Part shown: one piece after another, positions 19,626 to 27,581 of the stretch
Position numbering within the stretch: position 1 is the stretch's first letter
Layout: the number at the start of each line of letters is the position of its first letter
Origin: Acaudatibacter sp963835495
GTDB lineage: Bacteria > Pseudomonadota > Alphaproteobacteria > Caulobacterales > Caulobacteraceae
Length of the DNA stretch: 64,000 nt
Reading direction: 5' to 3'
Assembly (NCBI GenBank): GCA_963835495.1
Contig: CAWIFQ010000005.1
Coordinates: 186,001 to 250,000 of the forward strand
Translations under genes and position numbers: made by a program
Notes under the pieces: generated by a model
The model's input: only the letters and a program-made list of their open reading frames with translations
Told to the model about the DNA's origin: nothing
Database searches by the model: none

Positions 19626-19955
19626 TCAGAGCAGTCGGTTCAGGGATGAGTTGATGTCGCGCCACTCGGCGGTGAGTTCGGCCAGCAAGGCGGCGCCATC
19701 GGGCGACAGGCGGTAGAAGCGCTTGTTGCGCTTGTCCTCTTCGCGCCATTCGCTGGTCAGCAGTCCCTGGGTCTCCAGGCGGCGCAGCATCGGGTAGAGC
19801 GCGCCTTCGTCGATCGCCAGGCCGGCGTCGGCCAGTTCCTTGCGCAGGGTGTAGCCGTAGCGCTCGACCTTCAGCGCCGCGAGCACCGCCAGCACCAGGC
19901 TACCGCGCCGCAGCTCCAGTCTCAGCTTCTCGTAGGCGTCGTCTTCCACGGGCAT
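19626..19955 (-). CDS. PadR family transcriptional regulator
   Basis: The 109-residue protein has the PadR winged helix (LRRGSLVLAVLAALKVERYGYTLRKEL, then EGALYPMLRRLETQGLL, and a KRFYRLSPDG wing) with a short C-terminal helix. PadR proteins are dimeric repressors released by small ligands. The longer reading from 20,018 would translate the promoter repeats, so I take the ATG at 19,955 (MPVEDDAYEKLRLELRRG). It is the first gene of a two-gene operon with the membrane protein and probably represses itself through the repeats upstream. Confidence 0.9.
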   Translation of the reverse strand: MPVEDDAYEKLRLELRRGSLVLAVLAALKVERYGYTLRKELADAGLAIDEGALYPMLRRLETQGLLTSEWREEDKRNKRFYRLSPDGAALLAELTAEWRDINSSLNRLL

Positions 19956-19959
19956 ATCG

Positions 19960-20006
19960 GTGTGCGCCACATAGTGTGTTCTACACAGTGTGTGCCACAC
20001 AGTATA
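19960..20006. promoter_or_regulatory. Candidate PadR operator: two 19-bp direct repeats
   Basis: GTGTGCGCCACATAGTGTG (19960-19978) and GTGTGTGCCACACAGTATA (19988-20006) match at 14 of 19 positions and start 28 bases apart. Each holds a TGTG...CACA palindrome of the sort PadR dimers bind. The pair lies directly before the padR start codon, and the second copy overlaps a TATACT-like -10 word on the minus strand. Autoregulation is the simplest reading. Confidence 0.55.
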
Positions 20007-20050
20007 ACGGCGAGTCAAGCCTGCCTTTCGCTAGACTACCCGCCCCTCCC

Positions 20051-20173
20051 CCGGTCATCGCCGGGCGTAAGTCCCGGCGACCCATGAACGCGGAACGTAG
20101 GGTGGCCGCGCCAGGCGCGGCCAGGACAGGTCGGTGTTCTCGGATGGCCGGGACGGACGCCCGGCCATGACCG
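20051..20173. repeat. Intergenic repeat, GGTCATCGCCGGGC / GCCCGGCCATGACC type
   Basis: Hairpin-rich spacer between the padR promoter and the heparinase gene. CCGGTCATCGCCGGGC is mirrored by GCCCGGCCATGACCG, with GATGGCCGGGAC inside. A related element sits at 44,106-44,204 with the same GATGGCCGGGACAAGCCCGGCCATGACG end. It contains no gene and may act as a terminator for the heparinase or padR-side transcripts. Confidence 0.55.
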
Positions 20174-20197
20174 ACGGGTAAAGTGAGGGGTCGGCCC

Positions 20198-21828
20198 CTA
20201 GCCCTCGTCCCGCGACAGCTTCCAGCGCACCCGTGCCCCCTCGGCGGAGTTGGCGAGGCCGAGCAGCGTCAGCACCTGCGCGGTTTTCGTCTCGCCCCCC
20301 TCGAACGCGACCGCGGGACTGAGTTCCGTGGCCGCCGAGTCGCCGCGCAGGCGCCAGCCGTGGCCGCGGGCGCCAGCCGGACGCAGCAGCGCGCTCTTGC
20401 CGTCGGCGGAGAGCTGGGCCGCCACGTCGGGCGCCAGATGGAAGCGTATGGCGTAGCGGATCGGCTCGCGCGGCCGGCCGACCGGGGTCAGCACGTCCTC
20501 GCCGCGCAGTTCGCCGGCGGCGGTGTCTAGAAACAGCCGGCGGGTGCAGTCGAAGCCGAGCAGGCGCCAGCCATCGTGCGACGATTCCAGCCAGACCGCG
20601 TCGGCGCTCTCCTGGCGCTCGGCGGTCACCTGCGCGGCGGCTGGACTGGCGCCGCCAAGCGCGAGGCAGGAGCCGCCGAGCGGCCCGCGCAGCGCCGGAT
20701 CCGCGTCCGCCCTGGCGGACCACGCCGAGCCGGTGATCAGGCGGCGGCCGTCGCACAGCACCGAAAGCGCACCGGGTTGGGCGCAGGCGGCCGCGCCGCC
20801 CCCAAGCGGACCAGAAATCTCGCCAGCGTCGGCGACTATCTGCAACCCCTGACACTCCAGCCGGTGGTAGCCGCCATAGGGGAGGGACTTCGGCGGCGGC
20901 TGCTCGGCGGCGTCGAGGGCGAGCGCGGCGGCGATGCGGTTGGCCGCGCCGGGCTCGCCGCCCTGGAACGCCGCCAGCCGGCCGTCGGCCAGGGTGAAGA
21001 AGCGCGTGGCCGTCGAGAGACGGTCCACCGCGCGAGAAACCTCGACCGGCGCGGGGCGCCCAGCTGGGACAGCGCGTCGTCCAGCGCGAGCAGGTCGAAC
21101 AGCAGCTCCAGCCCACGTTCGGGTGAGCGGCTGGCATGGACGCCGTCGCGCAGCACCGCCGCCGGCAGCAGCCGCTCCAGCCGCGGCAGCGCCTGCGCCC
21201 GCAGCGCCTCGCCGGCTTTCCCGTTCAGCGCCGCGCCGACCAGGGCGGCGGCGGCGGCGCGCTCGGCGGCCCGGCCCGGATCGCCTGGATCGCCCAGCAG
21301 GTGGCGAGCCTGGCGGGCGAGGTCGGCGACAAAGGTCGCGCCCTCCACCTCCGAGACCAGCGGGGCCAGGGCCGCGGCGCTGGCGGCCAGGTTGAACACG
21401 CGCCGTTCCAGCGCCTCGCCGGACCAGGCGAACTCGTTGTAGCGGCCGAACACCGCGCGCCATTCCAGCCACAGCCGCAGCGCCTCGCGCTGGCCGGCCT
21501 CGCCGGCGGCGATCAGATCGCGCATCCAGTCGAACGCATGCAGGCGGACGGCGAAGCGGCGGCTGGGCAGCGCGCGGCGCCAGGGATCGCCGCCGCGCCC
21601 CACCTCGATCCGCTCGGCGCTAAAGCCGAACTCGCCGGCCAGCAGGCGCTCGCCGGCCGCGGCGTCGGCCGGACGCAGGTCGCGCGGCCGGATGGCCAGG
21701 CCGTCGGTCTTCGGCCGGTCGATGACAAGGTGGTGCAGCGGGCCGGCGCGCCACTCGCGCCGCAGCTGCCGCGTCAGCGCCGCGACCGGGTCAGCCGGCA
21801 GGCGGAAGGAGGCGGGCGCTCTGGCCAT
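20198..21828 (-). pseudogene. Heparinase II/III family protein, one frameshift
   Basis: The N-terminal 250 residues are the alpha-helical toroid of heparinase II/III-like proteins (SAERIEVGRGGDPWRR region, RRFAVRLHAFDWMRDLI, WLEWRAVFGRYNEFAWSGEAL). The beta-sandwich part continues in another frame (TRFFTLADGRLAAFQGGEPG, YGGYHRLECQGLQIVADAG, IRYAIRFHLAPDVAAQLS). Adding one base to the GGGG run at 21,053-21,056 restores a single protein of about 543 residues (LGAPAPVEVSRAVDRL). The family includes polysaccharide lyases; many bacterial members of this layout are encoded beside rpe and rsmB, as here. Sequence error is likely. Confidence 0.8.
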
Positions 21829-21840
21829 GACCGGGCGCGG

Positions 21841-22506
21841 TCAGGCGTCCCGCAGCGCGCGGATATTGTCGGCGTAGGCCGGCTGGCCGCCGCGGAACAC
21901 GGCGGTGCCGGCCACCAGCGCCGTCGCCCCGGCTTCGAGGCACAGGGGCGCGGTCTGCGGCGTCACCCCACCGTCGACCTCGATGACGATGTCGCGGCCG
22001 GACGCGTCGATCATCTCCCGCAGGCGGGCGATCTTCGACAGCTGCGAGGGCATGAAGCTCTGGCCGCCGAAACCGGGGTTGATCGACATCACCAGCACCA
22101 GGTCGACGTCGTCGAGCATCCACTCGATCACCTCGGGCGGGGTCGACGGATCGAACGCGACGCCGGCTTTGGCGCCGATATGGCGGATGTGCTTGAGGCT
22201 GCGGTTGAGGTGCGGCCCGGCCTCGGGATGGATGGTGATCCAGTCCGCGCCGGCGTCGCGGAACGCCTCCAGGTAGGGGTCGACCGGAGCGATCATCAGG
22301 TGCACGTCCATCGGGATCGACACGTGCGGCCGCAACGCCTTCACCACATCGGGGCCGATGGTGATGTTGGGCACGAAGTGGCCGTCCATCACGTCGACAT
22401 GCAGCCAGTCCGCCCCCGCGGCCTCGACCGCCCGCGCCTCTTCGCCCAGCCGGGCAAAATCCGCCGCGAGGATCGATGGCGAGATGATGGGGGCGGGGCG
22501 GGGCAT
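21841..22506 (-). CDS. rpe: Ribulose-phosphate 3-epimerase
   Basis: The 221-residue TIM-barrel enzyme has PSILAADFARLGEE at the start, the metal-ligand HVDVMDGHFVPNITIGP block, MSINPGFGGQSF and EVDGGV. It interconverts ribulose 5-phosphate and xylulose 5-phosphate in the pentose phosphate pathway. The heparinase-like gene follows on the same strand after 12 bases, so they are probably co-transcribed; rsmB lies upstream beyond a 121-base repeat. Confidence 0.96.
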   Translation of the reverse strand: MPRPAPIISPSILAADFARLGEEARAVEAAGADWLHVDVMDGHFVPNITIGPDVVKALRPHVSIPMDVHLMIAPVDPYLEAFRDAGADWITIHPEAGPHLNRSLKHIRHIGAKAGVAFDPSTPPEVIEWMLDDVDLVLVMSINPGFGGQSFMPSQLSKIARLREMIDASGRDIVIEVDGGVTPQTAPLCLEAGATALVAGTAVFRGGQPAYADNIRALRDA

Positions 22507-22565
22507 GGGTTGGGCTTACCGCCCGGCGGGAGTCGCGGCAAGGATGGGAGCCGGTCGATCTCCTC

Positions 22566-22686
22566 GTCACCCCGGCCGAAGCGCAGCGTAGAGCCGGGGC
22601 CGGACGCGCCGCCGCCCAACTCGACGTCGTCTTGGATGCGGATGGTCTGGCCCCGGCTCGGCCTTGCAGGCCGTCCGGGGTGACGG
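22566..22686. repeat. Intergenic repeat with GTCACCCCGG / CCGGGGTGACGG ends
   Basis: The element opens GTCACCCCGGCCGAAGCGCAGCG with AGAGCCGGGGCC and closes inverted as TCCGGGGTGACGG. Closely related copies lie at 8,511-8,620 and 39,350-39,475, so it is a mobile or amplified palindromic unit about 110-125 bases long. It fills the rpe-rsmB gap and holds no gene. Confidence 0.7.
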
Positions 22687-22687
22687 C

Positions 22688-23953
22688 CTAGGTGCGCTTG
22701 AACCGTGCGACGAAGAAGCCGTCCATGCCGCCTTCGAGCTGGTGCGGCAGCAGGCGCAGCCAGCCTTCCTTGGTCAGGCTCGCCTCGGGCGCGCCGCCTT
22801 CGCCGGGCGTGGCGGCGAGAGTGCTGAATTCGGGGTGGCGCTTCAGGAACGCCCTGGCCTGCGCCTCGCCCTCCTCGGTCTCCAGCGAGCAGACGCAGTA
22901 GAGCAGTCGGCCGCCCGGGTTCACCCGGCGCGCCGCGGCCTCCAGCAGGCGGGACTGGATCTCGACGACCCGGGGGATGTCGGGCGGACGCAGGGTCCAG
23001 AGCACATCGGGGTTGCGGCGGAAGGTGCCGGTGGAGCTGCAGGGGGCGTCGAGCAGCACGGCGTCGAACTGGCGCGGATCGGCCCAGGTCCCGGCGTCGG
23101 CGGTGATCACTTCGGCGGCGAGGCCCGTGCGGGCGAGGCCGTCGGCGAGGCGGCCGAGACGTTGGCCGGAGCGGTCGAGGGCGGTGACCTTGGCGCCCGC
23201 GGCGGCCATTTGCAGCGCCTTGCCGCCTGGCGCGGCGCAGAGGTCGAGCGCGGTCTCGCCAGGCTTGGCGGCGAGCAGGCGCACGGGGATCGCGGCGGCG
23301 GCGTCCTGCACCCACCAGCGGCCCTCGGCGAAGCCCGGCCAATCCTCGATCCGGCCGCGGCCGGCGCGGCGCATCGAGCCGCCGGGGAGCAGCGTGGCTT
23401 CCAGCGCCTCGGCGAGTGCGGGCGCCTCGGCCGGATCGCGCGGCGTGAGATCGGTGCCGGGCTCCTCGGCGATCTGCGCCGCGATCGCCTTCGCGGCTTC
23501 TTCGCCGAACGCCGCGCGCCATCGGGCGAACAGCCAGGGCGGGGCGAAGTCGGCCGGCTCGGCGGCGCGCATCCCGTCGCGGCCCAGCCGCCGCAGCACG
23601 GCGTTGACCAGCGCCTTGAACCCGCGCGTTCCCGGCTGGGTCTGGGTCAGGGCGACGCTGGAATCGACCGCGGCGTAGGCCGGGGTGTCGAGGTGGAACA
23701 GCTGCGCGGCGCCCAGGCGCAGGATCATCCGCACCGCTTCCGGCGGCTCGCGCTGCAGGCACGGGTCCAGCATGCGGTCGATCGGGCCGAGCTGGCGCAG
23801 CGTCGCCATCACCAGGGCGCGGGCGAAGCCGCGGTCCTGCGGGGTGAGGCCGTTCAGCAGGTTGCCTTCCAGCGCCGTCTCCAGCCCGGCCTTGCGGGTC
23901 AGGGCGGCGGTCAGGACGTCGAGGGCGGCTTTGCGGGCGGGATCGGCTGGCAC
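22688..23953 (-). CDS. rsmB: 16S rRNA (cytosine-5)-methyltransferase RsmB-type
   Basis: The protein of about 421 residues has an N-terminal NusB-like RNA-binding domain (KAALDVLTAALTRKAGLETAL...). The class I methyltransferase domain follows: ALDLCAAPGGKALQMAA binds SAM, VLLDAPCSSTGTFRRNPDVLW is motif IV with PCS, and GGRLLYCVCSLETEEGE holds the catalytic Cys. It methylates cytosine in the 16S rRNA of the small subunit (C967 in E. coli). I take the GTG at 23,953, since VPADPARKAAL starts the fold; a TTG at 23,989 is the alternative. It is divergent from the DUF1674 gene. Confidence 0.9.
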   Translation of the reverse strand: MPADPARKAALDVLTAALTRKAGLETALEGNLLNGLTPQDRGFARALVMATLRQLGPIDRMLDPCLQREPPEAVRMILRLGAAQLFHLDTPAYAAVDSSVALTQTQPGTRGFKALVNAVLRRLGRDGMRAAEPADFAPPWLFARWRAAFGEEAAKAIAAQIAEEPGTDLTPRDPAEAPALAEALEATLLPGGSMRRAGRGRIEDWPGFAEGRWWVQDAAAAIPVRLLAAKPGETALDLCAAPGGKALQMAAAGAKVTALDRSGQRLGRLADGLARTGLAAEVITADAGTWADPRQFDAVLLDAPCSSTGTFRRNPDVLWTLRPPDIPRVVEIQSRLLEAAARRVNPGGRLLYCVCSLETEEGEAQARAFLKRHPEFSTLAATPGEGGAPEASLTKEGWLRLLPHQLEGGMDGFFVARFKRT

Positions 23954-24017
23954 GGCGCATCGCCTGCCCTTCCCGGGCCGCCTTCGCAAGCTCGCAGTTC
24001 GCCGCGCGTTTGACTAA

Positions 24018-24251
24018 ATGAGCCGCATGGCCGCTTCCGACCCGCCCTCGACCGAACCGCCGGACTCCGATCTGGGCGCCGCCCCGGGCAAGACCCTGAC
24101 CCCCGCCGCCCGCCGCGCGCTGGAGGAAGCCGCAGAGCGGCGCGCCAAGGCCAAGCCGCTCGAACTCCCCCCGGAAGACGGCGGGCAGGCTGGCCCCGAG
24201 CCGACCCGCTACGGCGACTGGGAAAAGAACGGCATCGCGTCGGACTTCTGA
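24018..24251 (+). CDS. DUF1674 / SdhAF4-type succinate dehydrogenase assembly factor
   Basis: The 77-residue protein ends in GPEPTRYGDWEKNGIASDF, the invariant C-terminal motif of DUF1674, the family that includes eukaryotic Sdh8/SDHAF4. Those proteins bind the flavinylated SdhA subunit and aid assembly of succinate dehydrogenase. The N-terminal half is charged and probably flexible. Either ATG, at 24,018 or 24,027, could start it. It stands alone, divergent from rsmB. Confidence 0.88.
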   Translation: MSRMAASDPPSTEPPDSDLGAAPGKTLTPAARRALEEAAERRAKAKPLELPPEDGGQAGPEPTRYGDWEKNGIASDF

Positions 24252-24359
24252 AGCGCCGCTCACGGCTCACTCGCCTCTGGGGCGCGCCCCCTCGCTTGGC
24301 GCGCGGGCAAGGCTTAACGTCGGTTAACCACGTTTCTTAAGCTTTTCCGGAGGGCGAAG

Positions 24360-25025
24360 ATGAAGCTGACAGCCGCGGCCGCGCTCGGCGCGCTGATCCT
24401 GGCGGCCAGCGCCGCGCCCGCCATCGCCGGCGGCTACTGGGACGGCGGCATCGTCCAGTCCGGACCGTCCGAGGGTCCGCCGCCTGGCTACGCGGGCCGC
24501 GACTGCCCCTGCTATTGCCCGCCGGCTGGCGAAGGCTACGGCGATCAGCGCGACGACCGGCGCGGCTGGAGCGAGGAGCAAGACTACGACAGCGGCTGGC
24601 GCGACGATGGCGCTCGCTACGACGACCAGGACGAAGAAGGCGACTACGCCCCGGCGGATTACTCATACAGCGGCTACGATGTCGGCCCCGAGTACGTGAT
24701 CGACGCGGGCGGCGGCGGCGCTGGCTTTGTCGGCGCCGGCGGCTTCGCGGGCGGCGGCGTCGACTTCGTTTTCGGCGATCGTTTCCGCGATCACTTTCAC
24801 GACCAGGACCATTTCCGTTTCCGCGATCACGACCACGACATGCATCACGACCACTATCCGCCGCACATGGTGCGTCGCGACGACCACCCGTACCCGCAGC
24901 ACTCGGGCAATCCGCACATGGGCTCGTGGGGCTCGATGCAGTCGCACCCGACGCACATGATCGGCTCGTACGGGCACACCGGCGGCTATGGCCATCCTGC
25001 GATGCACGGCGGCGGACGCCGGTAG
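24360..25025 (+). CDS. Secreted Gly/His/Asp-rich protein of unknown function
   Basis: The 221-residue protein has a clear signal peptide (MKLTAAAALGALILAASAAPAIA) and a GGAGGG ribosome binding site. After a CPCYCPP cysteine cluster come an acidic, Tyr-rich stretch, a Gly-rich linker (AGGGGAGFVGAGG) and a tail dense in His and Asp (FRDHFHDQDH, HDHDMHHDHYPPHM, HMGSWGSMQSHPTHM). Such tails often bind zinc, nickel or copper, but no family is recognised. The low complexity means composition, not ancestry, drives the resemblance. It is followed convergently by pyrF. Confidence 0.7.
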   Translation: MKLTAAAALGALILAASAAPAIAGGYWDGGIVQSGPSEGPPPGYAGRDCPCYCPPAGEGYGDQRDDRRGWSEEQDYDSGWRDDGARYDDQDEEGDYAPADYSYSGYDVGPEYVIDAGGGGAGFVGAGGFAGGGVDFVFGDRFRDHFHDQDHFRFRDHDHDMHHDHYPPHMVRRDDHPYPQHSGNPHMGSWGSMQSHPTHMIGSYGHTGGYGHPAMHGGGRR

Positions 25026-25083
25026 CCTGCTCGCTTCTATCTCCTGGTCACAGCCGGGCGTGGGCTGTGGGAAGAAGGGCGGC

Positions 25084-25824
25084 TCAGACCCCCGCCATCT
25101 CCTCGACCACCGCCAGCGCGGCGGCGCGGGGGTCGGCGGCGGCGGTGATCGGGCGGCCGACGACGATGTGGCTGGCGCCCTCGGCCAGCGCGAACGCCGG
25201 CGTTTCGGCGCGCTGCTGGTCGTCGAGGCTGGCCCAGGTCGGCCGTACGCCGGGCGTCACGACCAGGAAGTCCGGCCCGCCGATGCTGCGCGCCAGCCTG
25301 GCCTCGAGCGGGCTTGCGACCACGCCGTCGGCGCCGGCGTCGATACACTGGCGGATGCGCCGCTCGACCAGCTGCGCCGGCGAGAACGCATAGCCGATCT
25401 CGCCGAGATCCTGGCCGTTGAGGCTGGTCAGCACCGTGACGCCCAGCACCTTCAGCGGCGATGAACCGCGGCCGCGCACCGCGGCGGCCAGCACCTGCGG
25501 CTCGGCGTGCACATTGACGAAGTCGCAGGCATCCGAGCCGGCGATCGCGGCCACCGCCCTTTGCACAGTCATACCGATGTCGTGCAGCTTCCAGTCGGCG
25601 AACACCAGACGGCCGCGGCGGCGCAGGTCGCGCCCCAGCGCCATGCCCTCGGTGGCCAGCAGCTCCAGGCCGATCTTGTAGGACGTCACCGCGTCGCCCA
25701 GGCGCTCCACCATCGCCTCCGCCTCGGCGCGCGTGGGCAGGTCGAGGGCGACGAACAGGCGCGGATCGGCGATGGCGGCGTCGATGCGCGCGGCTGCGGG
25801 CAGGGAAACAGCGGCCGGGGGCAC
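25084..25824 (-). CDS. pyrF: Orotidine 5'-phosphate decarboxylase
   Basis: The 246-residue TIM barrel begins RLFVALDLPTRAEAEAMV and has the catalytic D-x-K-x-x-D array in FADWKLHDIG, followed by the phosphate-site block HIVVGRPIT and VTPGVRP. It decarboxylates OMP to UMP, the last step of pyrimidine synthesis. It is convergent with the His-rich secreted protein and divergent from marC across 46 bases. Confidence 0.95.
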   Translation of the reverse strand: MPPAAVSLPAAARIDAAIADPRLFVALDLPTRAEAEAMVERLGDAVTSYKIGLELLATEGMALGRDLRRRGRLVFADWKLHDIGMTVQRAVAAIAGSDACDFVNVHAEPQVLAAAVRGRGSSPLKVLGVTVLTSLNGQDLGEIGYAFSPAQLVERRIRQCIDAGADGVVASPLEARLARSIGGPDFLVVTPGVRPTWASLDDQQRAETPAFALAEGASHIVVGRPITAAADPRAAALAVVEEMAGV

Positions 25825-25870
25825 GGCGGCTCCTTTGGTTTCGGGACTCGAATTGGGCTAAGGCGACAGG

Positions 25871-26560
25871 ATGAGCCCGGCCCTTTTCGCGGTCAACTTC
25901 TTCGTCGCCCTGTTCGCCCTGATCGACCCGGTGGGCACGGCGCCGCTGTTCGCGGCGGCGACCACCGGCGCGCCGCCGGCGGGGCGGCGGCTGACCGCGG
26001 CCTACATCGCGCTGTTCTCGTTCGTGTTCATGTCGTTCTTCTTCCTGACCGGCCTGACGCTGCTGCGCTTCTTCGGCATCTCGCTGCCGGCTTTCCGCAT
26101 CGCTGGCGGCGTCTTGCTGTTCCTGCTCGGGCTCGACATGGCCAGGGGCTCGCTCGCCACCAGCCTCGCCGACGGCACCGGCGAAGCGGCCGGGATTTCG
26201 GCGCGCGACTATGCGCTGGCGGGATTCGAGCGGCTGGTGGTGCCGTTCGCGATTCCGCTGCTGATCGGCCCCGGCGCGATTTCGACCGCCGTCATCTATG
26301 CCGGCGAAGCGCGGCGGCTCGGTTTCGCCGGCGAGGCGGCGGGGATCGGCGTGATCTTCGCCATCGCGGTCTCGATCCTGGCCAGCTTCTGGTTCGCCGG
26401 CCTGATCAACCGGCTGCTGGGCCGGGTCGGCACCATCATCGTGATTCGCGTGCTCGGCCTGATCCTCTGCGCGATGGCGGTCCAGTTCATCATGATCGGC
26501 ATCGCCAACTCGACCGCAGGCCTGCTGCTGCCGTCGGCGGCGACGCCGTATGCGAAGTGA
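25871..26560 (+). CDS. MarC family integral membrane protein
   Basis: The 229-residue protein has six hydrophobic helices and the family hallmark FALIDPVGTAPLFAAAT near the start, with FAIPLLIGPGAISTAVIY in the second half. MarC (UPF0056/YchE) proteins sit in the inner membrane; despite the name they are not proven multidrug exporters and the substrate is unknown. The gene faces the SDR gene tail to tail. Confidence 0.92.
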   Translation: MSPALFAVNFFVALFALIDPVGTAPLFAAATTGAPPAGRRLTAAYIALFSFVFMSFFFLTGLTLLRFFGISLPAFRIAGGVLLFLLGLDMARGSLATSLADGTGEAAGISARDYALAGFERLVVPFAIPLLIGPGAISTAVIYAGEARRLGFAGEAAGIGVIFAIAVSILASFWFAGLINRLLGRVGTIIVIRVLGLILCAMAVQFIMIGIANSTAGLLLPSAATPYAK

Positions 26561-26578
26561 GGGCGGCGCGCGGCGCTG

Positions 26579-27380
26579 CTACGTCTGCCGAAACCGGCTG
26601 GCCTGACTCGACATCAGGGCCATGCCCCATTCGTCGGGGATCAGCTTGGCCAGCGCGGCGATCGCCTTGTTGGGCGCGCCGGTGACGCAGATCGGGCGGT
26701 TGGCTTCGGCCGCCTCGTAGCCGGCCTGGGCCACCTCGTCGGCGCCGAGCCAGAGCCAGGTGGGGGTCGAAATCGCTGACCTGGGCCCGCGTTCCGGCCA
26801 CGTCGTGGAACTCGGAATAGGTGAAGCCGGGGCAAAGCGCGCTGACCTGCACGCCGGTCCCCTGCGTCTCCAGGTGCAGCGCCTGCGAGAAGCGCACGAT
26901 GAGCGCCTTGGCCGGGCCGTAGAGCGTGTGACCGGGCGCGCCCGGCGCCAGGCCGGCCAGCGAGGCGACGTTGACGATGCGGCCGAACCTGCGCTCGATC
27001 ATGCCCGGCAGCACCTTGTGGGCCAGTTCGCACGGCGAAGTGACCAGCACCTGCAGCAGCGCCCGCTGATCCTCCCAGCGCGTGGCGGCGTAGGACCCGG
27101 GCAGGCCGTAGCCGGCGTTGTTGACCAGGGCGTCGACCTCGCGGCCGTTGGCCTCGACCGCGGCCAGGATCTGCTCCGGCGCCTCGACCAGCGAGAGATC
27201 GGCCGGGATCACCAGGCTGTCGACGCCGTAGCGCAGCCGCACCTCATCGGCGAGGGCATGCAGCCGATCGCCGCGGCGGGCGGTCAGCGCCAGGTCGTAG
27301 CCGTGGCTGGCGTAGACGCGGGCCAGCGCGGCGCCGATGCCGGAAGATGCGCCCGTGACCAGGGCAAGCCGAGCACTCAC
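26579..27380 (-). pseudogene. Short-chain dehydrogenase/reductase, one frameshift near the end
   Basis: The first 205 residues are a classical SDR: TGASSGIG cofactor motif at residues 9-16, NNAGYG, and the catalytic S-Y-K set in VASLAGLAPGAPGHTLYGPAKAL. At SDFDP an extra C in a run of five (near 26,762) breaks the frame. Deleting it yields TWLWLGADEVAQAGYEAAEANRPICVTGAPNKAIAAL and a natural stop at 26,579, giving about 266 residues. The NADP-dependent substrate is unknown. The damage is likely a sequencing error. Confidence 0.8.
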
Positions 27381-27581
27381 GCTTTCACCCTCGCGACCAA
27401 ATGCGGCGCCGTCAGGCGGCGAAAACTAAGTAGCCCGCCAATGCGTTGAAAGGGAATGTTCTTACAAGGCGTGCTGAATCGACGCGATTGAACGGCGCAG
27501 TGATCGGGTGTATCGCGCCGCGCCGCCGCTCTTGGCTCCGCCGCGGACTTTCGCGCCGCCCGGCGCCCCTGGAGGACTCCA

